A stretch of DNA of 64,000 bases from UBA11524 sp051883695 (GCA_051883695.1 JBJEUF010000021.1:18975-82974); one strand, 5' to 3'. Numbered from the stretch's first letter, positions 42,399 through 51,639 are shown. Translations and numbers: made by a program. Notes: generated from the letters alone by a model not told the origin.

Positions 42399-43352
42399 AT
42401 GGCAAGAAAAAAGGCCCCAAAGACCGGGCGGCACGGCACGAGCTTCTGGAAGCGCTTCTTCCGGGACGGCATCCTGCGCGTGGCATTCTACTTCCTTCTG
42501 GCAACGCTGTCCTTTGTGTTCCTGTATCCCTTCATCAAGATGATTACCCAGTCCCTGATGACGGATGATGACCTGATTAACATCACGGTCAAGTGGCTGC
42601 CCTCCAAGCTGACCTGGAGCAACTACTCCATTGCCTACAAAAAGCTGCAGTTCGGCACCTATGTGTGGAACAGCGTGAAGGTCGCTGTCGTGGCGACCAT
42701 CGGCCATGTTTTCTCCTGTGCGATGACCGGCTACGCCTTTGCACGGTACAACTTCCGCGGCAAGGGACTGCTGTTCGGCTTTGTCATTCTCTCGATGATC
42801 GTGCCGGTGCAGACCATCATCATCCCTTCCTACATCCAGTATTCCAACTGGGGCTGGATCAACAGTCCGCTGTATCTGCCGCTTCTGGTTCCAACCTTCT
42901 TTGGCTTCGGCTTGTCCGGCGGCTTCTTCATCTTCCTGTTCCGGCAGTTCTTCCTGGGTCTGCCCTACGAGATGGAGGAAGCGGCGCGCGTGGATGGCTG
43001 CGGACCGATTCGCACCTATTGGCGCATCATGCTTCCCATGAGCCAGTCATCGCTGCTGGTGTGTTCCGTGCTTTCCCTGGTCTGGCACTGGAATGACTTC
43101 TTCGAGCCGGGCGTCTACATCACCGATGTGTGGCTCAAGATGCTTCCCAACCGGCTTCCGTCCCTGTACGCGGAGCTGAACAAGGAGCAGCACACCATGA
43201 TCCAGACCAACGACATCGAAGGCATCATGTTCAACGAGGCCATGCTCATGGCTGCGACCTTCCTGTGTATCGTCCCGATTCTGGTTATGTATCTCATCCT
43301 GCAGCGGCGCTTCATGGAAGGCGTCGAGCGCAGCGGCCTGACCGGCATGTAA
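42399..43352 (+). CDS. Carbohydrate ABC transporter permease (YtcP/MalG type, second pair)
   Basis: This 317-residue partner of the previous permease has a GGAAAGGAG ribosome site and the coupling loop MEEAARVDGCGPIRTYWRIMLPMSQS. The helices begin RVAFYFLLATLSFVFLYPFIKMI. The C-terminal RRFMEGVERSGLTG is typical for the end of MalG-like proteins. It is the last gene before a new promoter and solute-binding gene. Confidence 0.92.
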   Translation: MARKKAPKTGRHGTSFWKRFFRDGILRVAFYFLLATLSFVFLYPFIKMITQSLMTDDDLINITVKWLPSKLTWSNYSIAYKKLQFGTYVWNSVKVAVVATIGHVFSCAMTGYAFARYNFRGKGLLFGFVILSMIVPVQTIIIPSYIQYSNWGWINSPLYLPLLVPTFFGFGLSGGFFIFLFRQFFLGLPYEMEEAARVDGCGPIRTYWRIMLPMSQSSLLVCSVLSLVWHWNDFFEPGVYITDVWLKMLPNRLPSLYAELNKEQHTMIQTNDIEGIMFNEAMLMAATFLCIVPILVMYLILQRRFMEGVERSGLTGM

Positions 43353-43462
43353 TGAATAACATGCAGGAAATGAATAAATCTGCACGATGGCAGGCTTTGT
43401 TTGCCGCGCTCAAAATTCGAGATAAACGATGCAAAATCGGGATAAAAATTCAAAATTGGGGC

Positions 43463-43521
43463 TTTACAAACATCGGGCGATGATGTATAATCATGCTAAC
43501 GAACGGATGTAAACGCTTTCT
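43463..43521 (+). promoter_or_regulatory. Promoter and cre site of the solute-binding gene at 43592
   Basis: TTTACA (43463-43468), 17 bp, TATAAT (43486-43491) give a near-consensus promoter. TGTAAACGCTTTCT (43508-43521) matches the CcpA cre consensus at 13 of 14 positions and lies just past the start point, the usual place for roadblock repression. The binding protein thus has its own, strong and repressible, transcript. Confidence 0.82.
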
Positions 43522-43591
43522 CATCCCCAGGGTTTCGACGGCGGAAGCCGTTGAGCATACAGTTATCCCAATTCAACAAGGAGGTATCCCC

Positions 43592-45211
43592 ATGAAGAAG
43601 TTCCTGTCCCTGGTTCTGGCACTGGCCATGGTGCTTGCGGTCGCAGCGCCTGCGCTGGCGGAAGACGTTCCGACCGTGACCTACTACGTCCGCGGCGGCA
43701 CGGCTGAGTACGAACCCTACATCTACCCCGGTCTGGTGGGCCTGCTGAAGATTCAGGACATGGCCGGCGTCAAGATCGACTGGACGGTTGTCTGCGGCTC
43801 CGGTGATGAGATCCAGGCGCAGTACCTGGCCATGCTGGCTTCCGGCAACTACCCGGACATCATTCAGTGGCAGCACAACAACTCCTATACCGGCGGCGTT
43901 GCGCAGCTGTACGCGGACGAGATCATCATCCGCCTGAATGAGGTCATTGACCAGTATATGCCCAACTACAAGAAGCTGCTGGAGGAAAATCCGCAGGTCG
44001 CCAAGACCCTGATGGATGACCAGGGCAACTACCTGTACTTCACCGTCATCAACCCCCTGAACAGCGATCTGGAGAAGGTTGCCGTGACCTGGTGGGGCCT
44101 GCTGATGCGTCAGGACTGGCTGGACAACGTCGGCATGGAAGTGCCCACCACCATTGATGAGTGGTACGAAGTGCTGACCGCCTTCAAGGAGGGCGATCCC
44201 AACGGCAATGGTGAGCTGGACGAGATTCCCTTTGACGCCGGCTCCGCGGGCCTGAACCTGTTCATGCCTGCCTTTGGCTTCCAGAATGGCGTCTACATTG
44301 ATCCCGACACCGGCAAGGTTGCCTACGGTCAGTATGGCGAGAAGTACAAGGCTTACCTGGAGACCATGGCCAAGTGGTATGCCGAGGGCCTGATCCAGAA
44401 CGTGTTTGCGGATGAGACCGGCGCGCCTGCCGCTTCCTCCGACCCCAACATCTACGCTGACCTGGCCGGTTCCTGGAAGGGCCTGTCCAACTACTGGGAG
44501 CAGCGTCTGCCCCAGGTGCTGGAAAAGAACCCCAATGCGGACTTCGTGGCTGTGCCCTGGCCCGTTTCCGCCAACGGCATCGCGTATGCGGATGACTACG
44601 GCATGGGCTATGGCGACCGTTACAGCGCCGTCATCTCTGTGGACTGCAAGAACATTGAAGCGGCTGCCCGCCTGATCGACCAGATGTACACCGAGGAAGG
44701 CACCAACTGCACCACCTGGGGCACTATCGAGGGCGATCCCATCAACCCCGAGTGGACGCACGGCCATGGCACCTACACCGTGGATGAGAACGGCGTGAAG
44801 CATGAGACCGAGTGGGCCAACCAGATCACCGAGAACTTCTATGACGGCGCCTTTGCCAACAAGTACCGCTACGCGATGAGCCATGTGTCCTTCCCGCGCT
44901 GGGGCGCTGCCGATTACCTGGCTGCCACCCGCGAGCAGCGCTATGTGGACTCCGCGATGCTGTGGGCTTCTGCCTCCAACGATCTGGAGTATCCCGCTGC
45001 CATCACCCTGAGCACCGAAGCGCAGAAGGCTGTTGCCGAGATTGAGAACATGGGCACCTACATCTCCGAGATGAACTACAAGTTCATCACCGGCGCGGAG
45101 CCCCTGACCAACTACGACACCTACATGGATACCCTGCAGAAGATGGGTATTGAGAACCTGATCGCGCTGTATCAGGAAGCCTATGACAACTTCATGTCTC
45201 GCGGCAACTGA
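43592..45211 (+). CDS. ABC transporter extracellular solute-binding protein (LplA-like, no lipobox)
   Basis: The start at 43592 follows AAGGAGG; 539 residues. Residues 1-23 form a signal peptide ending APALAED with no cysteine, unusual for a solute-binding protein in a single-membrane bacterium. The body is a type 1 binding fold with TTIDEWYEVLTAFKEGDPNGNGELDEIPFD, a block shared with the next gene and typical of Lpl/YtcQ-type oligosaccharide receptors. It should serve the second permease pair. A terminator follows, so it is largely expressed alone and probably in excess. Confidence 0.92.
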   Translation: MKKFLSLVLALAMVLAVAAPALAEDVPTVTYYVRGGTAEYEPYIYPGLVGLLKIQDMAGVKIDWTVVCGSGDEIQAQYLAMLASGNYPDIIQWQHNNSYTGGVAQLYADEIIIRLNEVIDQYMPNYKKLLEENPQVAKTLMDDQGNYLYFTVINPLNSDLEKVAVTWWGLLMRQDWLDNVGMEVPTTIDEWYEVLTAFKEGDPNGNGELDEIPFDAGSAGLNLFMPAFGFQNGVYIDPDTGKVAYGQYGEKYKAYLETMAKWYAEGLIQNVFADETGAPAASSDPNIYADLAGSWKGLSNYWEQRLPQVLEKNPNADFVAVPWPVSANGIAYADDYGMGYGDRYSAVISVDCKNIEAAARLIDQMYTEEGTNCTTWGTIEGDPINPEWTHGHGTYTVDENGVKHETEWANQITENFYDGAFANKYRYAMSHVSFPRWGAADYLAATREQRYVDSAMLWASASNDLEYPAAITLSTEAQKAVAEIENMGTYISEMNYKFITGAEPLTNYDTYMDTLQKMGIENLIALYQEAYDNFMSRGN

Positions 45212-45247
45212 TACCGGCTTGCTGAAGCATCATAAGCAGTACCCACA

Positions 45248-45283
45248 GGGGGTCGCCGGGTTTCCGGCGGCCTCCTCTTTTTT
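45248..45283 (+). terminator. Intrinsic terminator after the solute-binding gene
   Basis: GGTCGCCGG (45251-45259) pairs with CCGGCGGCC (45264-45272), one G-T pair, extended by further G/C-T pairs, and is followed by CTCTTTTTT. Confidence 0.88.
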
Positions 45284-45303
45284 GAAAATAACCGGAAGGG
45301 CTT

Positions 45304-45331
45304 TTGCAATGCCCTGTGTTCATGCTATAAT
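45304..45331 (+). promoter_or_regulatory. Promoter of the pectin-enzyme operon
   Basis: TTGCAA (45304-45309), 16 bp, consensus TATAAT (45326-45331), 42 bp before the GTG at 45373. It drives the lipoprotein and the enzyme genes up to 53191. Confidence 0.82.
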
Positions 45332-45372
45332 GCTGATACAGAAGGATCATTGCAAAAGCGAGGTGCGTCATC

Positions 45373-46902
45373 GTGAAAAAGAGGCTGCTGGCATTTCTGC
45401 TGGTTCTTTCCATCCTGTCCCTGTCCGGCTGCGTCAGGGATGAGGGGCCGGAAAGGGTCCGGATCACATGGTATCTCAGGGCGGAGGATGAGGCGCTGTA
45501 CAACAGTCTGAAGGGCATTGCGTGCATTGAGGAAGCCACCGGCGTTGATGTGGTGTTCGAGTGCCCGCCCAACAACTCCGAGGATGCGTTCAAGATGATG
45601 GTCGCTTCCGGAAAGCTGCCGGATGTGATCATGTGGAGCCATTCCGCGGGCATCGACCGCATGTATCAGGAGGGCACGGTCATTGACCTGACAGACCTGA
45701 TCGCGGAATATGCGCCCAATCTGACACGCATCTACACCGAGCGTCCCGAGCTGCGCAGGCAGGTCGAAACGGCGGACGGGCGGCTGTACTACTTCCCGTC
45801 CATCAATCCGATGCAGACGGTCGAGGAGATCTGCCGCAAATGCTATGCGGGGCTGATTATCCGGGATGACTGGCTGAACAGGCTGGGCCTGGAGGTGCCG
45901 GACACGATTGACGAGTGGTATGAGGTGCTGACGGCCTTCAAAACCCGCGATCCCAACGGCAACGGCTTCCAGGATGAGATTCCCTTCGACGGCTGGGGGC
46001 TGCCCTACTTCCTTCCGGCCTTCGGGGTGCTGAACACCTTCTGTGTGAAGACGGATGGCACGGTTGTCTATGGGCCCATGGAAGCGGAGTACAAGGAGTA
46101 CCTGTCCACGATGCACAAGTGGTATGCCGAGGGGCTGCTGGGCAGCAACTGTCTGATTCATTCCGACGCATGGAAGACGGAGAACATCGTCAATGGCCTG
46201 ACGGGCGCGTTCACCGGGCTGGACAACGCCTGGCGGTATTATCTGCCCGATCTGCAGAGCAGAATCGGCGCTTCCGCCAGCTTGAAGGCCGTTCCATGGC
46301 TGAAGGCGTCGGACGGCGTTCGCTATACGCCGCGACAGGATGTGGCCGGCAACATGGCGACCATCGTCACCGTCATCACCTCCGCCTGCGAGAATCCCGT
46401 GGCCGCCGTGAAGCTGATCGACTACATGTATTCCGAGGAGGGCAGCAGCCTGCTCACCTGGGGCGTGGAGGGCGAGAGCTGGGTCTGGCAGGACGGCAAA
46501 AAGCAGCTGACGGAGCTGGCGCTGACGGTGGATGAGGAAAAGGGCTGGATCAGGCTGTACGAGTATGCCATCGGTCATGCTTCCTTCCCCAAATACGATG
46601 GCGAGACGGTGGTGCTGGCGAGCTACCCCGAGGAGCAGCTGATTGCCGAGCGCACCTGGGCGGATGCTTCCACCGCGCTGATCTATCCGCCGTACATCAC
46701 GATGGACGCGGAGGACAGGAGCTTCTGCGATCAGGTGATGGATGACGTGGCCAACTACATCACGGAGATGGAGCTGAAGTTCATCACCGGCGAGGAATCG
46801 CTGGATAATTTCGACCTGTTCACCGCGCAGCTCGAGAAGATGGGCGTCGGGAAGGCCCTGGACATCTACCGGCGGTATTATGAAGCCTATCGGGCGAAAT
46901 GA
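45373..46902 (+). CDS. ABC transporter solute-binding lipoprotein
   Basis: This 509-residue protein starts at a GTG behind GAGGTG. The signal peptide carries a lipobox (LSLSGC, Cys about 19), so it is membrane-anchored. It shares IDEWYEVLTAFK-RDPNGNG-DEIPFD and the overall plan with the preceding solute-binding protein, so the two are paralogues, but they are far from identical. It heads the operon of pectin-acting enzymes and likely binds rhamnogalacturonan or decorated galacturonide fragments. Which permease pair it serves cannot be told. Confidence 0.92.
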   Translation: MKKRLLAFLLVLSILSLSGCVRDEGPERVRITWYLRAEDEALYNSLKGIACIEEATGVDVVFECPPNNSEDAFKMMVASGKLPDVIMWSHSAGIDRMYQEGTVIDLTDLIAEYAPNLTRIYTERPELRRQVETADGRLYYFPSINPMQTVEEICRKCYAGLIIRDDWLNRLGLEVPDTIDEWYEVLTAFKTRDPNGNGFQDEIPFDGWGLPYFLPAFGVLNTFCVKTDGTVVYGPMEAEYKEYLSTMHKWYAEGLLGSNCLIHSDAWKTENIVNGLTGAFTGLDNAWRYYLPDLQSRIGASASLKAVPWLKASDGVRYTPRQDVAGNMATIVTVITSACENPVAAVKLIDYMYSEEGSSLLTWGVEGESWVWQDGKKQLTELALTVDEEKGWIRLYEYAIGHASFPKYDGETVVLASYPEEQLIAERTWADASTALIYPPYITMDAEDRSFCDQVMDDVANYITEMELKFITGEESLDNFDLFTAQLEKMGVGKALDIYRRYYEAYRAK

Positions 46903-46914
46903 CGGAGGCAGCAA

Positions 46915-47559
46915 ATGACGATCTATGTGTGCGGTGATTCCACCGCGGCGAGCTATGAGCCCGAAAAGGCCCCGATCACCGGCTGGGGGCAGGTGCTGGG
47001 GGAATTCCTCCCGGGCGTGCGCATCGTGAACAGGGCGATGGGCGGCAGGAGCACGAAGTCCTTTCTGGCGGAGGGCCGGCTGGTGGAAATCGAAAGGGAG
47101 CTTCAGCCGGGCGATCTGCTGCTGATCCAGTTCACGCACAATGACACCAGCGATCTCGTCTGGCGGCATACGGATCCCTATACGTCCTTTGCCGCGAATC
47201 TGGAAATCTACATTGACACGGCGCGTCAGCACGGGGCGATTCCGGTGCTGCTCACGCCGATTCCGCGCCGATACTGGCGGGACGGTCAGCTGCTGGATGC
47301 CCATGGCGATTACCCGGACGCAATCCGGCTGGTGGCGCAAAAGCGCGGCGTCCCGCTGCTGGATATCACCACGCTGGGCATGAAGGCCCTGCGCGAGATG
47401 GGCGAAGCGGCCTCCGCGCCGCTGTACCTGCATGTGGAGCCGGGGATCTACCCGGCGTATCCGCTCGGCTCCCGGGATGATACCCATACCCAGCGTGCCG
47501 GTGCGCTGTTCTACGCGGAGACGGTGGCTTCGCTGCTCAGGGCGCAGCGACTGATTTGA
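46915..47559 (+). CDS. CE12-type SGNH rhamnogalacturonan acetylesterase
   Basis: This 214-residue SGNH hydrolase has block I in VCGDSTAASYE (Ser9), block II glycine in MGGRSTKSF, block III as FTHND and block V DDTH (Asp188, His191). These mark rhamnogalacturonan acetylesterases such as YesT/RhgT. It lacks a signal peptide and would remove acetyl groups from imported oligosaccharides. It starts 12 bp after the lipoprotein gene. Confidence 0.9.
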   Translation: MTIYVCGDSTAASYEPEKAPITGWGQVLGEFLPGVRIVNRAMGGRSTKSFLAEGRLVEIERELQPGDLLLIQFTHNDTSDLVWRHTDPYTSFAANLEIYIDTARQHGAIPVLLTPIPRRYWRDGQLLDAHGDYPDAIRLVAQKRGVPLLDITTLGMKALREMGEAASAPLYLHVEPGIYPAYPLGSRDDTHTQRAGALFYAETVASLLRAQRLI

Positions 47560-47572
47560 CGGAGGCAAGCCT

Positions 47573-49156
47573 ATGTACATCATTGCCAGAGACGGCTCGG
47601 GGGATTTCACCTCCATTCAGGCGGCCATTGACGCCGTGCCCATGTCCAACCGGCATCCGGTGATCCTGCTGCTGCGCATGGATGAATACCATGAACGGGT
47701 CATCGTCAACAAGAACAACCTCCGCATCATCGGCGAGGCGCGGGACAGGACGGTCATCACCGCCTCCGGCTGCGCGAAGGATCCGGACGCGGAAGGGAAG
47801 GCGAAGGGCACCTTCCTCAGCTATACCTTCCTTGTGACAGGCAGCAATGTGGAGGTCGAGAACCTGACCATCCGCAACGACGCGGGCGACGGCAGTCAGG
47901 TGGGACAGGCGGTGGCGGTGTATGCCGCCGGTGATCGGGGCGTGTGGCGGAACGTCCGCATGATCGCCCATCAGGATACGCTGTTCTGCGGGCCGACCAT
48001 GCCCAAGGTGGCGAAGGACGCGCTGCCCCGCCTGATCCCCGAGGGCGTGATCTCCGTGGGGGATTGCCCGCTGGTGCTGGGAAGGCAGTATTTTGAGGAC
48101 TGCTATATTCAGGGCGATGTGGACTTCATCTTCGGCCCCTATACCTGCTGGTTTGAGCGCTGCACGCTGTTCATGAACCGGCGCGGAGGATTGTATACCG
48201 CAGCCAATACGCCGGAGCAGGCGGAATTCGGTCTGGTGTTCCATCGCTGCCGCCTGACCGGCGAATGCGAGCCGGGACAGGCGTATCTGGGCCGTCCCTG
48301 GCGGCCCTTTGCCCGGACGGTTTTCCTGCGCTGCGAGATGGACGAGCATGTCAGCCCCGAGGGCTTTCAGGATTGGCAGGGCGGTGCGCCGGTCACGGAA
48401 CGGTACGGGGAATACGCCACGGCCGGCGCAAGGGCGGATCAATCCACCCGCCATCCCCGGCAGAAGCGGATGACGGATGAGGATGCGGCGATCTACACCG
48501 TCCGCAATGTGATCGGCGGCTATGACGGCTGGAATCCGCAGGTGCGCACGCCGACCTGGTTCCTTTGCGGCGATTCGACGATGGCGGACGGTGCACCGGG
48601 CAATGCGTCCATGACCGGCTGGGGGCAGGCGCTCAAGGGGCTGACGGGCGATGTGTTCGTCGAGAACTGCGCGGTCTGCGGCGGGTCGAGCAAGTCCTTC
48701 ATCGCGCAAAAACGGCTGAACTTTGTCGAAGTGTGCCTGCGCAGGGGGGACAAGCTGTTCATCCAGTTCGGGCACAACGATGGGAAGCCGGATGCGGAGC
48801 GTTCCACCACGGCTCGCGGTACCTATCCGGAGTATCTGGGCATGTACATCGACGCGGCCCGCCGTCAGGGCGCGGAGCCGATTCTGCTCACCCCTGTGGC
48901 CCGCCGCTGCTTCGACGGGCAGGGCGTTACGCTGCACACCCATGGGGAGTACGCTGCCGCCATGCGCGATTTGGCGGTCTATCGGGGCGTGCGCCTGCTG
49001 GACATGGAGAATGCCACGGAGGAGCTCCTGACGGCGCTGGGGGACGAAGCGTCCAGGGCGCTTTACAGCTGGCAGGACAACACGCACCTCAATTTCACCG
49101 GCGCTATGCGTTATGCGCAGATCGCGCTCCGGCTGCTGGAGGAATCCACATGCTGA
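47573..49156 (+). CDS. Bifunctional pectinesterase (CE8) - SGNH acetylesterase (CE12) fusion
   Basis: This 527-residue protein has two catalytic halves. Residues 1-320 form a CE8 beta-helix: GSGDFTSIQAAIDAVP, GQAVAV, HQDTL (Asp135), GDVDFIFG (Asp184) and YLGRPW (Arg241). Residues about 325-527 are a CE12 esterase: CGDSTMADG (Ser335), CGGSSKSF, FGHND and DNTHLN. It would take methyl and acetyl groups off the same galacturonan fragment. There is no signal peptide, so it works in the cytoplasm. The CE12 half is related to the enzyme encoded just before it. The stop overlaps the GH105 start by 7 bp. Confidence 0.92.
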   Translation: MYIIARDGSGDFTSIQAAIDAVPMSNRHPVILLLRMDEYHERVIVNKNNLRIIGEARDRTVITASGCAKDPDAEGKAKGTFLSYTFLVTGSNVEVENLTIRNDAGDGSQVGQAVAVYAAGDRGVWRNVRMIAHQDTLFCGPTMPKVAKDALPRLIPEGVISVGDCPLVLGRQYFEDCYIQGDVDFIFGPYTCWFERCTLFMNRRGGLYTAANTPEQAEFGLVFHRCRLTGECEPGQAYLGRPWRPFARTVFLRCEMDEHVSPEGFQDWQGGAPVTERYGEYATAGARADQSTRHPRQKRMTDEDAAIYTVRNVIGGYDGWNPQVRTPTWFLCGDSTMADGAPGNASMTGWGQALKGLTGDVFVENCAVCGGSSKSFIAQKRLNFVEVCLRRGDKLFIQFGHNDGKPDAERSTTARGTYPEYLGMYIDAARRQGAEPILLTPVARRCFDGQGVTLHTHGEYAAAMRDLAVYRGVRLLDMENATEELLTALGDEASRALYSWQDNTHLNFTGAMRYAQIALRLLEESTC

Positions 49157-50259
49157 CAGAATTCATGCCGCAATCCGCCGCTGCGATGGCGGATTGCCTG
49201 ATGAAGCGCAACGGCCTGCTGACCAGCCGCTGGAGCTACGATTACGGCGTTGTCTGGCGCGGGATGGAAGCGCTGTATGCCCTCACGGGCGAACAGCGGT
49301 ATTTCGGCTACATCAAAGATGCGATGGACACCTTCGTGACCGATGAAACGGGCACCATCCGCGACTACAGCTTCGACGCGTTCAATCTGGATTATGTGTG
49401 CAACGGACGGCAGCTGCTGTTCCTGTACAGGCAGACGGGAGACCGGAAGTACCTCATCGCGGCGGATGTCCTGCGCGAGCAGCTCCGCCGTCAGCCGCGT
49501 ACCTCCGAGGGCGGCTTCTGGCACAAGAAGTGCTATCCGTATCAGATGTGGCTGGACGGGCTGCACATGTCGGCGCCCTTCTATGTGGAATACTGCCTGA
49601 TGACGGGCGATGAGGAGGGCATCCGGGATGCGGCCAGGCAGCTGACCCTGGCCTATGCCCACACCTACGAGCCCCGAACCGGGCTGAATCATCATGCCTG
49701 GGATGAATCCCGGGCGCAGCGCTGGGCAGACCCGGAAACGGGTCGCGCAGCCCACGCCTGGGGCCGCGCGGTGGGCTGGTACATGCTGGGCCTCATGGAC
49801 GTGCTGGAGCTGCTGCCGCCATCCCATGCGTGTTATGCCCCTCTGCGGGACATTTTCGCCGCGCTGGCGGAGCGGATGCTGGAGGTTCGCGTGGATGGCG
49901 CCTGGCTGCAGGTGATGGACTGCCCCGGTCGGGAAGGCAATTATCTGGAGTCCTCCGCTTCCTGCCTGATGACCTGTGCCCTGCTCAAGGCGGCGCGTCT
50001 GGGGGTCATTCCGGCGGAAATGGGCACGGCGGCGCAGGAGAGCTTCCGCGCGCTGCAGCGGCATTTCGTCGGCCGGATGCGCAGCGGGGAGCTCTTCCTC
50101 GCCAAAACCTGCCATGGCGCGGGCCTTGGCGGACGCCCGGACAGCTACCGGGACGGTTCCTATGATTATTACATTTCCGAGGCCGTGGGCAGTTATGATC
50201 TGAAGGGAACGGGCGCTTACATTCAGGCGGCGGTCGAATACGAACGAATCAACAGGTAA
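49150..50259 (+). CDS. GH105 unsaturated rhamnogalacturonyl hydrolase
   Basis: The ATG at 49150 (MLTEFMPQSAAAMADCLM) is inside the end of the previous gene; 369 residues. It matches YteR/YesR: RWSYDYGVVWRGMEALY, WHKKCYPYQMWLDGLHMSAPFY with the conserved Asp, LNHHAWDESRAQRWADPETGRAAHAWGRAVGWYMLGLMDVLE and the GSYDYYISEAVGSYDLKGTGAYIQAA end. It removes the 4,5-unsaturated galacturonic acid left by pectate or rhamnogalacturonan lyases, by a hydration mechanism. This makes pectin or rhamnogalacturonan I the most probable substrate of the locus. Confidence 0.95.
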   Translation: MLTEFMPQSAAAMADCLMKRNGLLTSRWSYDYGVVWRGMEALYALTGEQRYFGYIKDAMDTFVTDETGTIRDYSFDAFNLDYVCNGRQLLFLYRQTGDRKYLIAADVLREQLRRQPRTSEGGFWHKKCYPYQMWLDGLHMSAPFYVEYCLMTGDEEGIRDAARQLTLAYAHTYEPRTGLNHHAWDESRAQRWADPETGRAAHAWGRAVGWYMLGLMDVLELLPPSHACYAPLRDIFAALAERMLEVRVDGAWLQVMDCPGREGNYLESSASCLMTCALLKAARLGVIPAEMGTAAQESFRALQRHFVGRMRSGELFLAKTCHGAGLGGRPDSYRDGSYDYYISEAVGSYDLKGTGAYIQAAVEYERINR

Positions 50260-50271
50260 GGAGGTTCTGCC

Positions 50272-51639
50272 ATGCTTGACCAGCGTTTGCAGACCCGGGT
50301 GGAGAATTTTGTCAGTCGATTGAGGCGGGAAGACGTGAACATGCACGGCTTCATTCTGAGCGTTGGCGGCGTGGAGAAGGCCAGGGCATACTACGCGCCG
50401 TTCAGGGAAGGCGAAATGCACCGCATGTACTCGGTCTCCAAGTCCATGACGGCGCTGGCGGTCGGCATCCTGCTGGATGAGGGGAAATGCGCGCTGGAGG
50501 ATCCCATCGCGGACTATTTCCCGGATTATCTGCCGGAGCATCCGGACGAACGGCTGCTGCGGCTGACGCTTCGCGATATGCTGCGCATGGCGACCTGCTA
50601 CCGCGCCACTGCCTACCGGGAGGGTGTGGATGAGGACTGGACGAAGCCGTTCTTTACGGCGGTTCCGACCCACGAACCGGGGACGGTATTCCACTACGAC
50701 ACCGGCTGTTCCCAGGTGCTGGCGGCGCTGGTGGCGCGGCTGAGCGGCCGGCAGGTCATTGACTTCCTGAACGACAGGGTCTTTCAGCCCCTTGGCGCTA
50801 CGGATGAGAAGAAATGGCTGCGCGATCCCAGCGGCACCTGTCAGGGCGGCACCGGGCTTTGTATGTCCCTGCGGGATCTGCACAAGGTAACCCGGGCGAT
50901 TATGGAAGGCGGGAAGGGCGTTCTGCCCCGCTGGTTCTGTGAGGAAATGGGCAGGAAGCACATTGACAACCGTCTCTGCGCCAACGAGGAGGAGCGCTAC
51001 GGGTACGGCTGGCAGGTCTGGATGACCCGCGCGGGCTGGGCGATGTACGGCCTTGGCGGGCAGCTGGCCATCGTGTGTCCCGCAAAGGACGCGCTGATGT
51101 GCACCATTGCGGACACACGGCTGGACAATGTGGGCGTGCAGCGCATCTACAATGCGTTCTTTGACGAGATATATCCCTATATCGGCCTGGAGGACATGAC
51201 GGCGGTTGAGCTGAAGCTGTCCACCCATGCGCTGGGAAACAATGCGGAATACCGCGTGGAAAAGGCGGGGCCGTACGTTTTTGCGGAGCCGAATCCGCTG
51301 GGCCTGAGGAGCGTGACGCTGGAGGGGAACCAGCTGCTGTGGGAGAATGCGTGGGGCATGAATCCGCTGCGCTTCGGCGTAGGGGAGAACCTGACGGATA
51401 CCTTCCCCGGATGGCCGGACCGTCCGACGCTGTCCTCCGGCGGCTGGATGGAGGAAGGCCTCCTGCGGGTGCGCTGCTTCATCACCGGCGATGCGCCCTG
51501 CGGCGTGGATATGCTGCTGTGCTTCAGGGGCGACAGCCTGACGGTGCAGTCCCGCAAGTCCTTTGACCCGGCAACCAATGCCTATGAAGGCGTGGCAACG
51601 GGCTATCTGCGGACGGAAAGGAAAAGCCGTGATGAGTGA
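50272..51639 (+). CDS. Beta-lactamase-fold serine hydrolase (probable esterase)
   Basis: This 455-residue protein has AAGGAGG upstream. The N-terminal 320 residues are a serine hydrolase of the beta-lactamase/DD-peptidase superfamily: SVSK (Ser54, Lys57) and Tyr142 in HYDTGCSQVL, where the usual YSN is YDT, plus YGLGGQ in place of KTG. The C-terminal 130 residues are a beta-rich domain. Set between GH105 and GH43, it is more likely a carbohydrate esterase than an antibiotic-resistance enzyme. It overlaps GH43 by 8 bp. Specific substrate unknown. Confidence 0.85.
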   Translation: MLDQRLQTRVENFVSRLRREDVNMHGFILSVGGVEKARAYYAPFREGEMHRMYSVSKSMTALAVGILLDEGKCALEDPIADYFPDYLPEHPDERLLRLTLRDMLRMATCYRATAYREGVDEDWTKPFFTAVPTHEPGTVFHYDTGCSQVLAALVARLSGRQVIDFLNDRVFQPLGATDEKKWLRDPSGTCQGGTGLCMSLRDLHKVTRAIMEGGKGVLPRWFCEEMGRKHIDNRLCANEEERYGYGWQVWMTRAGWAMYGLGGQLAIVCPAKDALMCTIADTRLDNVGVQRIYNAFFDEIYPYIGLEDMTAVELKLSTHALGNNAEYRVEKAGPYVFAEPNPLGLRSVTLEGNQLLWENAWGMNPLRFGVGENLTDTFPGWPDRPTLSSGGWMEEGLLRVRCFITGDAPCGVDMLLCFRGDSLTVQSRKSFDPATNAYEGVATGYLRTERKSRDE

